DNA of 51,869 nucleotides from Comamonadaceae bacterium. GTDB lineage: Bacteria > Pseudomonadota > Gammaproteobacteria > Burkholderiales > Burkholderiaceae_C. The notes beneath the pieces were generated by a model. That model did not search any database, had not been told where the DNA came from, and saw only the letters and a program-made list of their open reading frames with translations. Made by a program: the position numbers and the translations under genes. The stretch covers positions 1 to 51,869 of the forward strand of contig CANBRM010000009.1 of the NCBI GenBank assembly GCA_947371915.1. The letters run 5' to 3'. Of this stretch, positions 17,003-26,181 are shown in pieces; position 1 is the first letter of the stretch; every line of letters starts with the position of its first letter.

Positions 17003-18307
17003 TCACAAGCGGTTAGGCAACCACAGCGCAATGATCGGGAAAGCGATCAAGATGATGAGGCGCAAGATGTCGGTGATGACGAACGGAATCACGCCTTTGA
17101 AGATCGTCATGAAGCTCACGTCTTTCACCACGCTCTTGATGACGAAGACGTTCATCCCCACCGGCGGGTGAATCAGCCCCAGCTCCACCGTCATCACAAT
17201 GATGATGCCGAACCAAATCGGGTCGAAGCCCAGTTGCAAGATGACGGGGTAGATGATGGGCACGGTCAAGATGATCATGGCCATGGCGTCCATCAGGCAG
17301 CCCAGCACCAAGTACATCAGCATGATCATGGCCAGCACGCCGTAGCGGCCTACGCCCAAACTGGTCAAGAACTCGGTGAGTTTTTGCGGCGTTTGGGTGA
17401 TGGTCAAGAAGTAACCAAACAGCAATGCACCAATCAGCACGGTGAACACCGCTGCCGAAGTGCGCGTGGCCGACAGGAGCGCTTCGCGAATGCCAGCACG
17501 GTCCAGCTTGCCGCGCAGCACGCCCAGCAAGAATGCACCGCTGGCACCCACACCGCCCGCTTCCGTGGGCGTGAAGAAGCCGCCGTATAAACCGCCGATG
17601 ACGAACAAGAACAACACCAAGGGCGCCCACACGTCTTTCAAGCCACTCACGCGTTCGCGGAATGACTTGCGCTCACCTGCTGGCAGCCAATCGGGGCGGA
17701 AGTACACGATCAGCATGATGGTGATGACGTACATGCTCATCGCCAGCAAGCCTGGCACGATGCCCGCCATGAACAGCTTGCCAATGTCTTGTTGCGTCAA
17801 GATGGCATAGACCGCCAACACGGTGGACGGTGGCAGCATGGCACCCAAGGTGCCGCCCGCCGCAATCACGCCGGTAGCGAACGATTGGGGGTAGCCAAAA
17901 CGGCGCATCTCAGGGTAAGCCACGGCCGAGAAGGTGGCCGCTGTTGCGACAGACGAGCCGCAAATGGCCGCAAAGCCACCGCAGGCCAGCACGGTCGCCA
18001 CACCCAAGCCGCCGCGCAAGTGGCCGATGAAGGCATTGGCCGCACGGAACAGTTCACGGCTCACGCCCGAGACCGACACAAACGCGCCCATCAGCATGAA
18101 CATCGGGATCACCCCAAAGGTGTAGTCCGTCACGGTGCGCATGGAGGTTTGGCCGATCAGCTTGAGCGCGGGGCCGGTGCCCGCGATGTAGCTGTAGCCC
18201 ACCACGCCCACCAAGCCCATTGCCATGCCCACGGGCACGCGCAAGAGCATTAGCACGAACAACACGACAAAGCCAATGATGGCGACGGCATCGGTACTTA
18301 GTTCCAT
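17003..18307 (-). CDS. dctM: TRAP transporter large permease (DctM)
   Basis: A 434-aa, highly hydrophobic protein with about 12-13 membrane segments and DctM family hallmarks: the LRVPVGMAMGLVG opening, the IPMFMLMGAFVSVSGVSRELF block, AICGSSVATAATFSAVAYPEM (scaffold region with small residues), and GVIAAGGTLGAMLPPST. It is the Na+-driven transport subunit of a tripartite ATP-independent periplasmic transporter. It follows dctQ by three bases and is last in the dctPQM operon, which ends at the terminator near 16957. The substrate cannot be derived from this subunit; TRAP systems of this class carry organic anions such as dicarboxylates, keto acids or aromatic acids. Confidence 0.93.
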   Translation of the reverse strand: MELSTDAVAIIGFVVLFVLMLLRVPVGMAMGLVGVVGYSYIAGTGPALKLIGQTSMRTVTDYTFGVIPMFMLMGAFVSVSGVSRELFRAANAFIGHLRGGLGVATVLACGGFAAICGSSVATAATFSAVAYPEMRRFGYPQSFATGVIAAGGTLGAMLPPSTVLAVYAILTQQDIGKLFMAGIVPGLLAMSMYVITIMLIVYFRPDWLPAGERKSFRERVSGLKDVWAPLVLFLFVIGGLYGGFFTPTEAGGVGASGAFLLGVLRGKLDRAGIREALLSATRTSAAVFTVLIGALLFGYFLTITQTPQKLTEFLTSLGVGRYGVLAMIMLMYLVLGCLMDAMAMIILTVPIIYPVILQLGFDPIWFGIIIVMTVELGLIHPPVGMNVFVIKSVVKDVSFMTIFKGVIPFVITDILRLIILIAFPIIALWLPNRL

Positions 18308-18310
18308 TTT

Positions 18311-18841
18311 TTATTCACTTGTTTTCATTTCAGGGTGGTCTTCCAAAGCCTCGGGCTGGAAGATCAGTCGCCAAGTGCGGATGCCAATCAACAACACCGC
18401 GCACACATCACCCATCCACGCCACGGCGAAGAAGGGCCACGTGGGCAAGTTCAGGTCGTAGGTCAATACGTTGTCGATGTAAGTCATGCTGACCTTGTCG
18501 AACAGCATGATGGTTTGCACCGTCACCACAAAGAGCAACACCAGCGTGGCGAACACGTCGATGAATCGGCGCATGCGCGGGCTGGCACCGGTCCACAGCA
18601 AATCCACGGTGATGTGGCTGCCCCGATAACTGGTGGCCGCGATGCCCCAGAAAATCAAAATACCCAGCAGCAAACGACCGAAGTCGTAGCTGTCGGGAAT
18701 CGAGGTGTCGAAGAACTTGCGCAGCACCACCGAGATGAAGATGTTGGCTGCGACGATGCCGACAAAAAGCGCAGCCATCCATTCGATGCCATCGATGATG
18801 CGATCGAATGGATTTTTGCGGGGCGCAGATTCAGTGCTCAT
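18311..18841 (-). CDS. dctQ: TRAP transporter small permease (DctQ)
   Basis: A 176-aa membrane protein with four predicted helices (about residues 16-36, 55-72, 92-115 and 136-158), the size and topology of DctQ. Motifs include the N-terminal FDRIIDGIEWMAALFVGIVAANIF and GRLLLGILIFWGIAATSYRGSHI with the conserved Arg-Gly-x-His typical of the family. It forms a complex with DctM. It sits seven bases downstream of dctP and three upstream of dctM, so all three are co-transcribed on the minus strand. Confidence 0.9.
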   Translation of the reverse strand: MSTESAPRKNPFDRIIDGIEWMAALFVGIVAANIFISVVLRKFFDTSIPDSYDFGRLLLGILIFWGIAATSYRGSHITVDLLWTGASPRMRRFIDVFATLVLLFVVTVQTIMLFDKVSMTYIDNVLTYDLNLPTWPFFAVAWMGDVCAVLLIGIRTWRLIFQPEALEDHPEMKTSE

Positions 18842-18848
18842 GCCGCCC

Positions 18849-19874
18849 TCACATGCCCGACTTGTACTTGGCCAGCGATTGCTTGAAACCGTTCATGACG
18901 GCCACAGGGTCTTCGCCTTTTTTCTTCACGTCAGCGGCCCATTGCACTTCGGCAGGTGCCACGGCTTGCTTCCACGCGTTGAGTTGGTCGGGCGTGAGTT
19001 TGTAGACCTCACGGTTGGGGTCAGCCAACAGTTTGGTGTGGCCAGAGATTTCAAAGTCTGCCCAAGCGCTACCGACTTTTTCAGCCCACTCGCTGGTGCA
19101 ATGGCTGTCGACGGCTTTCTTTTGGTTGGCGGACAGGGCGTTGTATTTGTCGTTGTTCATCACCCACACAAACGGGGTCACATAAAAGGGCACATCCATG
19201 TGGTACTTCACCACTTTGTCGATGCCAAACAAGGTCAACGAGCCCCATGGGAAGGTGATGGCCTCGGCCACGCCACGCTCCAGCATGTCGCGCGATTCGG
19301 GTGCGGACGCTTGCACGTTGGTGCCACCCAGCAGGGTGATCACTTGGCCCACGGTCGACGTGGCGGGACGCACTTTCATGCCCTTGATGTCGGTGGGCAA
19401 GACAATTTTCTTGCGCGAGTGGAAGGCACCGGGGTCGTGGGCGAAGGCGAAGCAGAAATGCACGTCCTTCATTTCTTTGGCGGCGTAGTTGCGGTACCAC
19501 GCGTCAATGGCGGCAGAACCGGCTTTGGCGTTGTTCACCATGAAAGGCAGCGAAGCGGCTGCAAAGATGGGGAAGCGGCCTGGCTGGTAGCCGGGGTTGA
19601 CGTACGAGAAGTCAGAAATGCCGTCGCGGGCCATGTCGTAATGGTCAAACGCTTTGCCCAGCTGCTCCGAGGGGAACAGGGTGGCGCTGATCGTGCCGCC
19701 AGAAGCTGCTTTCAAGCTTTCGCCCCAAGCCTGCAAAGCTGGGTTGAGGGCATGCTGTGCAGGCACCCAGCTGGCCATCTTGACCATGACGGGTTTGTCT
19801 TGCGCGTGGGCTGCACCGAAAGTGAGTGCGGCGATGGCTGTGGCGACCAGTGTGCGTGAGAGTTTGACTTGCAT
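18849..19874 (-). CDS. dctP: TRAP transporter substrate-binding protein (DctP)
   Basis: A 341-aa periplasmic protein with a signal peptide ending GAAHAQ (about residue 25). DctP-family features: the early MASWVPAQHALNP region, LFPSEQLGK (about 75), the ligand-contacting Arg in GMKVRPATS (about 165-173), where an R is conserved for carboxylate binding, and the DMLERGVAEAITFPWGS block. The conserved Arg suggests a carboxylate ligand. It is the first gene of the dctPQM operon, 130 bases downstream of iorB on the same strand. Co-location with an arylpyruvate oxidoreductase allows the guess that the ligand is an aromatic or branched keto acid; this is untested. Confidence 0.9.
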   Translation of the reverse strand: MQVKLSRTLVATAIAALTFGAAHAQDKPVMVKMASWVPAQHALNPALQAWGESLKAASGGTISATLFPSEQLGKAFDHYDMARDGISDFSYVNPGYQPGRFPIFAAASLPFMVNNAKAGSAAIDAWYRNYAAKEMKDVHFCFAFAHDPGAFHSRKKIVLPTDIKGMKVRPATSTVGQVITLLGGTNVQASAPESRDMLERGVAEAITFPWGSLTLFGIDKVVKYHMDVPFYVTPFVWVMNNDKYNALSANQKKAVDSHCTSEWAEKVGSAWADFEISGHTKLLADPNREVYKLTPDQLNAWKQAVAPAEVQWAADVKKKGEDPVAVMNGFKQSLAKYKSGM

Positions 19875-19997
19875 GGGTTCCTCGCAAAAAAGAGTGGACG
19901 AAAAATTGAATCAATACCAAGCGCGATACAGGGTGAGTGGGGCGGCTTGAACGTTATAAGTTGTAATCGTTTTGAGTGGCGCTTGCTACAGGTGTTT

Positions 19998-20023
19998 CCC
20001 CGTGTCACCGAGGTGGCACGGGG
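19998..20023 (-). terminator. Hairpin at the end of iorB
   Basis: A near-perfect 12-bp inverted repeat (CCCCGTGTCACC and GGTGGCACGGGG, one T-G wobble) overlaps the iorB stop codon at 20005-20007. There is no T-run on either strand, so it may be an mRNA 3' stabiliser or weak terminator and not a classical one. Confidence 0.4.
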
Positions 20024-21624
20024 CGTGATGCGTTGCTCACTTTGTCGCGTGGCATCCAGCGGATGGGTTGCGCTTTGACTTCGCGGGCTGGCGCACCGTG
20101 GGCGCGCAGCGTTTGGTCTAACGCGATGCCGGCTTCGTCGCGCAAGGCGGCTTCGCGGGCTTGGTCAATCGCGTGGGCGCGCTCGGCAGGGCTGTCAAAC
20201 GCAGCGCCTTGGGCTAAGTGACGCAAGATGTGCAGCAGGTTGTCGCGCCCGCGGTCGTGGGTGCCGCCGTAGCCTTTGATCAGTCGGCCACATTGGGCCA
20301 GTGACAGGCCCAATGCCGAGCTTTGCGCGCTGGCGTGGGTCACGGCGTTCAGCCATTCGTCGATCAAGGCTTGTTCTTCGGCGTAGCGGTGGCCCCGCAC
20401 GCGCAACCAAGTCAGGCTGGCCAGCAAGCGCAGCATCACCATGCCAAACACGCTGTGTGTGCCCACTTTGATGGGAAATGCCAAGGGCTGCTTGCCGCGC
20501 ATCACGCGGGCGTTGTCCCAGCGCGTGAGCGTTAAGGCCAAGGGCTTGGGCAGCAGGGCGGCAAATTCGGGAATGCCGGGTTTGAAGTGGTCAAACAGCT
20601 TCACCACATCGTCGTCTTTGGCTTTGACCTCGCCGCGCACACGGGCCCAGCGGCTAGCGCGGCTTTTGAGATCGGCGACGCGCACGATGTCGTCAAACGC
20701 CATCCACAAGGCCAGCCAGCGGGCGGTTTCTTGGGTGACGGCCGATTGGCCTGTGGGCTCGGTGGCCAGCACGGTGCGCAGGCGCTGCACGTACAGGTCC
20801 ACATAAGCAGCGCCTTGGTAGTCCATGAGCCGGTCCACACCCAAGGCCAGCATCTCGTGGGTGGCGGCGGGGAACTGACTGGCCAGGCTGCTCGGCAATT
20901 CGGGGGCTGCGTTGGCGAGCGATGCGTTTGCGGCGGCTTTTGGGGCCAACACCGCATCGACATAACGCGATTGCGTTTTTTGGTTTTCTACCGCGTCCCA
21001 TGCCAAAGCAAAGCCGCGCAAGCTGGCGCGTTGGCTGGCGTTGAGTTGGTCGGTGGGGTTGCCGTTGGCAACGGCGGCTTCGTAGTCGGCGCGTTGCAGC
21101 GGCAGCACACCGCAGGCTGCGATGCTGCCCAGCATCACGGCGCTGACCACCGTGCCTGCGTCGCGGGTGAGGCTGGCCATGTCCAGCACATGGCTGGCGC
21201 GGCTGTGCTGTTGCAGCAGTTGCACCAGAGCGGCGTCGTCCAAGCGACCGTCGCCCATTTGCATTTTTTCTTGTGTGGTCAAGGCGCGGTTGCCTGCGCT
21301 GATGAGCAAGGTGCGGTCGGCCGAACTCAAGCCGTTGCTGATTTGCCGTGCGGTTTCGAGCAGCTCGGACGACACCAGCAAATCAAGGCGACCTGGCAAG
21401 GGATTGAGGCCAAACACGGGTTTGCGCCCGCCCAGCTCACGGCTATGGGTGGGGAACACTTCGAGGTAATAGGTGGTGGCCCCTGTGCGCTGTGCCACGC
21501 CGGGGATGGAGGTGGCTTGCGCGGGGTAGCCCGCGTGACGCGCTGCGTCGATCAGCCAATCGGCCAACACGCCGCCGCCCTCGCCGCCTAAGGCGCACAA
21601 CAAAATAGAAATGGGTTGGGTCAT
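20005..21624 (-). CDS. iorB: Indolepyruvate oxidoreductase beta-type subunit, long form
   Basis: A 539-aa protein. Residues 1-200 are the gamma/beta domain of 2-oxoacid:ferredoxin oxidoreductases (LLCALGGEGGGVLADWL, GVAQRTGATTYYLEVFP, and FGLNPLPGRLDLLVSSELLE). The following 330 residues are an extension not found in archaeal IorB of about 200 aa; I associate it with the DUF6537-type C-terminal domain of proteobacterial homologues, unknown in detail. With IorA it would decarboxylate indolepyruvate and other arylpyruvates to the acyl-CoA, passing electrons to a low-potential acceptor. The ATG at 21624 is chosen over an upstream in-frame start because homology begins there; it lies 19 bases after the iorA stop, so the two form one operon. 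Confidence 0.88.
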   Translation of the reverse strand: MTQPISILLCALGGEGGGVLADWLIDAARHAGYPAQATSIPGVAQRTGATTYYLEVFPTHSRELGGRKPVFGLNPLPGRLDLLVSSELLETARQISNGLSSADRTLLISAGNRALTTQEKMQMGDGRLDDAALVQLLQQHSRASHVLDMASLTRDAGTVVSAVMLGSIAACGVLPLQRADYEAAVANGNPTDQLNASQRASLRGFALAWDAVENQKTQSRYVDAVLAPKAAANASLANAAPELPSSLASQFPAATHEMLALGVDRLMDYQGAAYVDLYVQRLRTVLATEPTGQSAVTQETARWLALWMAFDDIVRVADLKSRASRWARVRGEVKAKDDDVVKLFDHFKPGIPEFAALLPKPLALTLTRWDNARVMRGKQPLAFPIKVGTHSVFGMVMLRLLASLTWLRVRGHRYAEEQALIDEWLNAVTHASAQSSALGLSLAQCGRLIKGYGGTHDRGRDNLLHILRHLAQGAAFDSPAERAHAIDQAREAALRDEAGIALDQTLRAHGAPAREVKAQPIRWMPRDKVSNASRPVPPR

Positions 21625-21643
21625 AGCAAGTCTTGAAGGGTCT

Positions 21644-23860
21644 TTAAGCCGGTTGAAGCACGCGCACCACTTGGCCGCGCACCGAGGCGATGAAGCGCTC
21701 CCACAGCGACGCGTTTTGCACCACTTCTGCGCGGTAGAACGAGGGGCACAGCGTGGCCGCATGGGCGTTTTCGCCGCACAAGCCGCAGCCCACGCAGCCG
21801 TCGATCACGGTGGCCACGGGGTCGACCTTCAGCGGGTCGGGGTTGTCTTTGAGGGTCAACGTGGGGCAGCCCGACAAGCGGATGCAGGCGTGGTCGCCGT
21901 TGCACACGTCTTCGTCTACACCGTATTTCACGCGTTGCACGCGCTCGCCTTTTTTGAGCAAGCTTGCAATCCACGGCTTGATGCGACGCTGGCGTTCCAA
22001 CTGACATTCGCCCTCGGCGATGATGACTTTGAGGCCTTGAAAATCAGAGGTGAAGGCGTCTACCAAGGTCTCGCGCACTTTGGCCACTTCGTAGGTGTGC
22101 ACGGTGCGCATCCACTTCACGCCCAAGCCTTGCAGCGTGCGCTCGATGGTTTGGTTGGTGTGGGCCAAGCTTTGCCATTTGTCGGCGGCGGCGAGTTTGG
22201 CCGCGTCATCGGGGGTGGAGATGATGTCTTGGGTGCCCGTGGCTGAGGTGTAGCCGTTTTTGAAAATCAGCAGCACCGCGTCGTCACCGTTGAACAGTGC
22301 GCTTTGCACGCCGGTCAGCAAACCGTTGTGCCAAAACCCGCCGTCGCCCATGATGGACAACACCCGCCGTTGCATGGCGGGTGAGACACCTGCGCGGCTG
22401 GCCAAGCTCATGCCGTAGCCCAAGATCGTGTGGCCGGTGGAAAAGGGCTCAAACGTGCCCAGCGCGTGGCAGCCAATGTCGGCGGCCACATGCACCGCGC
22501 CAATGTCTTGCTGTGTGAGTTTGATGGCCGAGAACACAGGCCGCTCGGGGCAGCCCACGCAAAAACCGGGCGGGCGCGCAGGCAGGGTTTGGCCCTTGTC
22601 GCTCAAGGTTTGAGTCACAGCGGCGCGGCGCTCGCGGTTGCCTTGCAGCCATTGCTGCACGCCGGAGGTGGCCGTGGTGTTTGCTGCGCTGGCTACCGAG
22701 GCATTGGGCGCCGAGCCATCACTTGCCGCTGCTGCCAAATACCGGTTCACAAACTGCAACAAGCCCTGCGCCATCACCTCGGCGGTGTACTCGCCGCCTT
22801 GGGGCAACCAGTCTTTGCCGTGCAGGGGGGTGGGCACTTCGCGGCGGCGCAGCAGGGTGGCAATTTCTTGCTCGATGTACTCGGGTTGGCCTTCTTCCAT
22901 CACCAACACGCCACGTTTTCCAATGCAGAAGTTGGCAATCTGGTCGGGCACCAAGGGGCAGGTGACGTTGAGCACCAGCAGCGGAATTTTCGATTCGCCA
23001 AACGCGTCGGCCAAGCCGAACTGTTGCAGCGCGCGAATCAGCGTGTTGTACAGACCGCCTTGCACGATGATGCCGAGATCCGCATGCTCACCGTCAAAGT
23101 GCTCGTTCAGCCCGTGCGCTTCGATGTAGGCGCGTGCGGCGGGAATGCGTTCTTGGTGCTTGAGCTTTTCGTGGCCAAAGGTGACGGGCGGGTGAGCGAG
23201 ACGGCTGTAATCAAACTTGGCCGGCTCGTTCATCAGATGCAAGGCAGAAATGGCGGGCGCTTGGTTGTCCTTGGCCACAAAGCTGCCACGCACATGGCAG
23301 GCGCGGATGCGCAGCTCCATCAACGCGGGCATGTTGGACGCTTCGGACAGGCGAAACCCGTGCTCCACCATGTCCACCATGCGGCTCAAATCGGGGCGGG
23401 GGTCTAGCAGCAGCATGCCCGACTTCAGCGCATAAGCATGGGTGCGCTCTTGGATGACCGAGGCGCCTTCGCCGTAGTCTTCACCCACCACCACCAGCAC
23501 GCCGCCTTTGACGCCGGGTGACGACAAGTTGCTCAGCGCATCGGCAGCCACGTTGGTGCCCACGATGGACTTCCACGTCACCGCGCCGCGCAAGGGGTAA
23601 TGGATGGAGGCGCCCAGCATGGCTGCCGCCGAGGCTTCGTTGGCGCAGGCTTCGACGTGCACGCCCAGCTCTTGCATGTAGTCTTTGCCTTGCACCATCA
23701 CGTCGAGCAAGTGCGACACCGGCGCGCCTTGGTAGCCGCCCACGTAGGCCACGCCCGACTGCAGCAAGGCCTTGGTGATGGCCAAGATGCCCTCGCCGTG
23801 AAACGTTTCGCCCGCGCCCATGCGCAGCATTTCCACTTCTTGGCTGAATGAAACTTCCAC
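21644..23860 (-). CDS. iorA: Indolepyruvate oxidoreductase alpha subunit
   Basis: A 738-aa thiamine-diphosphate enzyme subunit. An N-terminal pyrimidine-binding domain (MGAGETFHGEGILAITKALLQSG region) is followed by a C-terminal ThDP domain with GDGGFWHNG (about residue 504) and NGYTSATG, the Mg/ThDP pocket. A ferredoxin-type tail has Cys clusters CNGDHAC/GCP (about 653) and CVGCGLC...CP (about 692) for two iron-sulfur clusters. The start is GTG 23860: AGGAGA lies seven bases upstream, while longer reading to 23905 has no ribosome site. It is the first gene of iorAB. A LysR gene is divergent across an 83-base intergenic region and is the obvious candidate regulator. Confidence 0.93.
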   Translation of the reverse strand: MEVSFSQEVEMLRMGAGETFHGEGILAITKALLQSGVAYVGGYQGAPVSHLLDVMVQGKDYMQELGVHVEACANEASAAAMLGASIHYPLRGAVTWKSIVGTNVAADALSNLSSPGVKGGVLVVVGEDYGEGASVIQERTHAYALKSGMLLLDPRPDLSRMVDMVEHGFRLSEASNMPALMELRIRACHVRGSFVAKDNQAPAISALHLMNEPAKFDYSRLAHPPVTFGHEKLKHQERIPAARAYIEAHGLNEHFDGEHADLGIIVQGGLYNTLIRALQQFGLADAFGESKIPLLVLNVTCPLVPDQIANFCIGKRGVLVMEEGQPEYIEQEIATLLRRREVPTPLHGKDWLPQGGEYTAEVMAQGLLQFVNRYLAAAASDGSAPNASVASAANTTATSGVQQWLQGNRERRAAVTQTLSDKGQTLPARPPGFCVGCPERPVFSAIKLTQQDIGAVHVAADIGCHALGTFEPFSTGHTILGYGMSLASRAGVSPAMQRRVLSIMGDGGFWHNGLLTGVQSALFNGDDAVLLIFKNGYTSATGTQDIISTPDDAAKLAAADKWQSLAHTNQTIERTLQGLGVKWMRTVHTYEVAKVRETLVDAFTSDFQGLKVIIAEGECQLERQRRIKPWIASLLKKGERVQRVKYGVDEDVCNGDHACIRLSGCPTLTLKDNPDPLKVDPVATVIDGCVGCGLCGENAHAATLCPSFYRAEVVQNASLWERFIASVRGQVVRVLQPA

Positions 23861-23904
23861 GGTGTGTCTCCTGTTATGGCGGCAGTGTGCGTGGGCTTGG
23901 CTCA

Positions 23905-23921
23905 TTCATCCATACAATGAA
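23905..23921. promoter_or_regulatory. Possible LysR operator between iorA and LysR gene
   Basis: TTCAT-N7-ATGAA forms a 5-bp inverted repeat and fits the T-N11-A pattern of LysR-type binding sites. It lies midway in the 83-base divergent intergenic region, where such a regulator would control both itself and iorAB. Binding is inferred only. Confidence 0.4.
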
Positions 23922-23943
23922 GTGACTAAGCATTATTAGTTTT

Positions 23944-24870
23944 ATGCATATTAAAGACGTCGACCTCAACTTGCTGCGCCTCTTCGATGCGGTCTACCGC
24001 ACCCGCAGCGTGAGCCGTGCCGCGCAAACCTTGGGCCTGACGCAACCCGCCGCCAGCCAAGGGTTGACGCGCTTACGCCTGCTCATCCAAGACCCGCTGT
24101 TCACCCGCGCCCCGGGCGGCGTGCAGCCCACGGCCAAGGCAGATCGCTTGTCGGCGGCGGTGGCCTCGGCCTTGACCACCTTGGAGCTGGCGCTCAACGA
24201 GTCGTCCTCGTTTGAGCCCGCCGTGTCAGCGCAAACCTTTCGGCTGCATCTGAGCGACATTGGCGAAGCGCGGTTTTTGCCCGCCTTGATTTCGGCTGTC
24301 CGTCGCCAAGCGCCCAGCATTCGGGTGGAGTCAGCGCCGCTGCCGCATGACGACATCGCTGCTGCCCTCAACAGCGGTCGTTTGGACGTGGCGATTGGCT
24401 TTTTGCCCACCGTCCAAGGCACACGCCAACACGCCTTGCTGCAAGACCGTTACATCGTGTTGCTGCGCCAAGACCACCCGTGGCTGAGCGCAGCAGACGC
24501 CTCAGCCACCACGCCCCTCTCACGTTTGCGCCAACTCGACTACGCCGCTGTGCGTTCGCACGCCGAAACCCTGCACATCTTGCAATTGCTGCAACTCGAA
24601 GACCGCCTGCGCCTCACCGCGGCCCACTTTTTGGCGCTGCCCGACATCGTGCGCGACACCGACTTGGCCGTGCTCATGCCCCGCAACATCGCCCAAGGCT
24701 TTGCGCAAAGTGGTGACTATGTGCTGGTTGAGCCCACGTTGCCGCTGCGCGACTTCACCGTCTCACTGCATTGGAGCGCACGGTTTGAAAACGACCCCGC
24801 CAACCGCTGGCTGCGCGAACTCGTCACCACCTTGTTTGAGGCGATGCCACCTGCACAAACAGGGCTGTAG
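23944..24870 (+). CDS. LysR-family transcriptional regulator
   Basis: A 308-aa regulator. Residues 1-65 are the winged helix-turn-helix (DLNLLRLFDAVYRTRSVSRA, AQTLGLTQPAASQGLTRLR), typical of the NodD/PcpR-like LysR subgroup. Residues about 95-300 are the periplasmic-binding-like effector domain. It is divergent from iorAB and also lies upstream of and parallel to gcdH, 95 bases away, so it may control either. LysR genes beside gcdH (GcdR) are known in other proteobacteria, while divergent placement favours iorAB. The effector is likely an organic acid or CoA-ester-related metabolite by family habit. Confidence 0.92.
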   Translation: MHIKDVDLNLLRLFDAVYRTRSVSRAAQTLGLTQPAASQGLTRLRLLIQDPLFTRAPGGVQPTAKADRLSAAVASALTTLELALNESSSFEPAVSAQTFRLHLSDIGEARFLPALISAVRRQAPSIRVESAPLPHDDIAAALNSGRLDVAIGFLPTVQGTRQHALLQDRYIVLLRQDHPWLSAADASATTPLSRLRQLDYAAVRSHAETLHILQLLQLEDRLRLTAAHFLALPDIVRDTDLAVLMPRNIAQGFAQSGDYVLVEPTLPLRDFTVSLHWSARFENDPANRWLRELVTTLFEAMPPAQTGL

Positions 24871-24965
24871 CCTTGGCGACGGTGGGGTGTTTCCCTAGCA
24901 AGGCAAGGACGTTGGGGCCGCATTAACATGCATACCAACTGCAATTGACCTTTAGGAGTTCTCTC

Positions 24966-26162
24966 ATGGCCCACGCCGCATTCAACTGGCAAGACCCGTT
25001 TTTGCTCGATCAGCAACTGACCGACGAAGAGCGCATGATCCGCGAAGCCGCGGCCGCTTATTGCCAAGACAAGCTGCAACCCCGTGTGCTGAACGCGTTT
25101 CGCAACGAAAAAACCGACATCGAAATCTTTCGCGAGATGGGTGAGTTGGGCTTGTTGGGCCCCACCATTCCCACCGAGTACGGCGGCCCAGGCCTGAACT
25201 ATGTGGCTTACGGCCTGATTGCCCGCGAAGTCGAGCGCGTCGATTCGGGCTACCGCTCGATGATGAGCGTGCAGTCGTCACTGGTGATGGTGCCGATCAA
25301 CGACTTTGGCACCGAAGAACAAAAACACCGCTTTTTGCCCAAGCTCGCCACCGGCGAGTGGATCGGCTGCTTCGGCTTGACCGAACCCGACCACGGTTCT
25401 GACCCCGCCAGCATGGCCACACGCGCCCAAAAGGTGGCGGGCGGCTACATGCTCAAGGGCAACAAAATGTGGATTTCCAACAGCCCCATCGCCGACGTGT
25501 TTGTGGTGTGGGCCAAAGAGGTCAGCGAAGGCGGCCAAGTGGGCCCCATCCGCGGCTTCATTTTGGAAAAAGGCATGAAGGGTCTGAGCGCCCCTGCCAT
25601 CCACGGCAAAGTGGGCTTGCGTGCTTCGATCACCGGCGAAATCGTGATGGACGGCGTGTTTGTGCCCGAAGACAACGCCTTCCCCGAAGTGCAAGGCTTG
25701 AAAGGCCCGTTCACCTGTTTGAACAGCGCCCGCTACGGCATTGCTTGGGGTGCTTTGGGTGCCGCCGAAGACTGCTGGCACCGCGCCCGCCAGTACACGC
25801 TGGACCGCCAACAATTCGGCCGCCCTCTCGCTGCCAACCAACTCATTCAAAAGAAGTTGGCCGACATGCAAACCGAAATTTCACTGGGCCTGCAAGGCTG
25901 CTTGCGCTTGGGTCGCATGAAAGACGAAGGCACAGCCAGCGTGGAGATCACCTCCATCTTGAAGCGCAATTCGTGCGGCAAGGCGCTGGACATTGCCCGT
26001 ATGGCCCGCGACATGATGGGCGGCAACGGCATCAGCGATGAGTTTGGCGTGGCGCGTCATTTGGTCAACCTCGAAGTGGTCAACACCTACGAAGGCACAC
26101 ACGACATTCACGCCCTCATTTTGGGCCGTGCACAAACCGGCATTGCCGCTTTTTCTAACTGA
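24966..26162 (+). CDS. gcdH: Glutaryl-CoA dehydrogenase
   Basis: A 398-aa flavin acyl-CoA dehydrogenase. It matches the glutaryl-CoA group and not generic acyl-CoA dehydrogenases: [15 protein letters not shown] with the substrate-carboxylate-binding Arg (about 97), [14 protein letters not shown], the [16 protein letters not shown] stretch, and [17 protein letters not shown] carrying the catalytic base Glu (about 376). It oxidises and decarboxylates glutaryl-CoA to crotonyl-CoA in lysine, tryptophan and some aromatic degradation routes, giving electrons to ETF. ATG 24966 has TAGGAG (24953-24958) at good spacing; an in-frame TTG at 24945 is ignored. The partner CoA-transferase gene is not next to it; instead a Bug-type binding protein follows 19 bases later. 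Confidence 0.93.
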   Translation: MAHAAFNWQDPFLLDQQLTDEERMIREAAAAYCQDKLQPRVLNAFRNEKTDIEIFREMGELGLLGPTIPTEYGGPGLNYVAYGLIAREVERVDSGYRSMMSVQSSLVMVPINDFGTEEQKHRFLPKLATGEWIGCFGLTEPDHGSDPASMATRAQKVAGGYMLKGNKMWISNSPIADVFVVWAKEVSEGGQVGPIRGFILEKGMKGLSAPAIHGKVGLRASITGEIVMDGVFVPEDNAFPEVQGLKGPFTCLNSARYGIAWGALGAAEDCWHRARQYTLDRQQFGRPLAANQLIQKKLADMQTEISLGLQGCLRLGRMKDEGTASVEITSILKRNSCGKALDIARMARDMMGGNGISDEFGVARHLVNLEVVNTYEGTHDIHALILGRAQTGIAAFSN

Positions 26163-26181
26163 GTTTTTTCAGGAGCTCGCC

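Noticed and set aside
19948-19969. Imperfect inverted repeat upstream of dctP as an operator
   Set aside because: Only four-base arms are perfect (AACG/CGTT); too weak to claim.
24945-24965. Earlier TTG start for gcdH
   Set aside because: It would place the ribosome site TAGGAG inside the coding sequence; ATG 24966 fits it.
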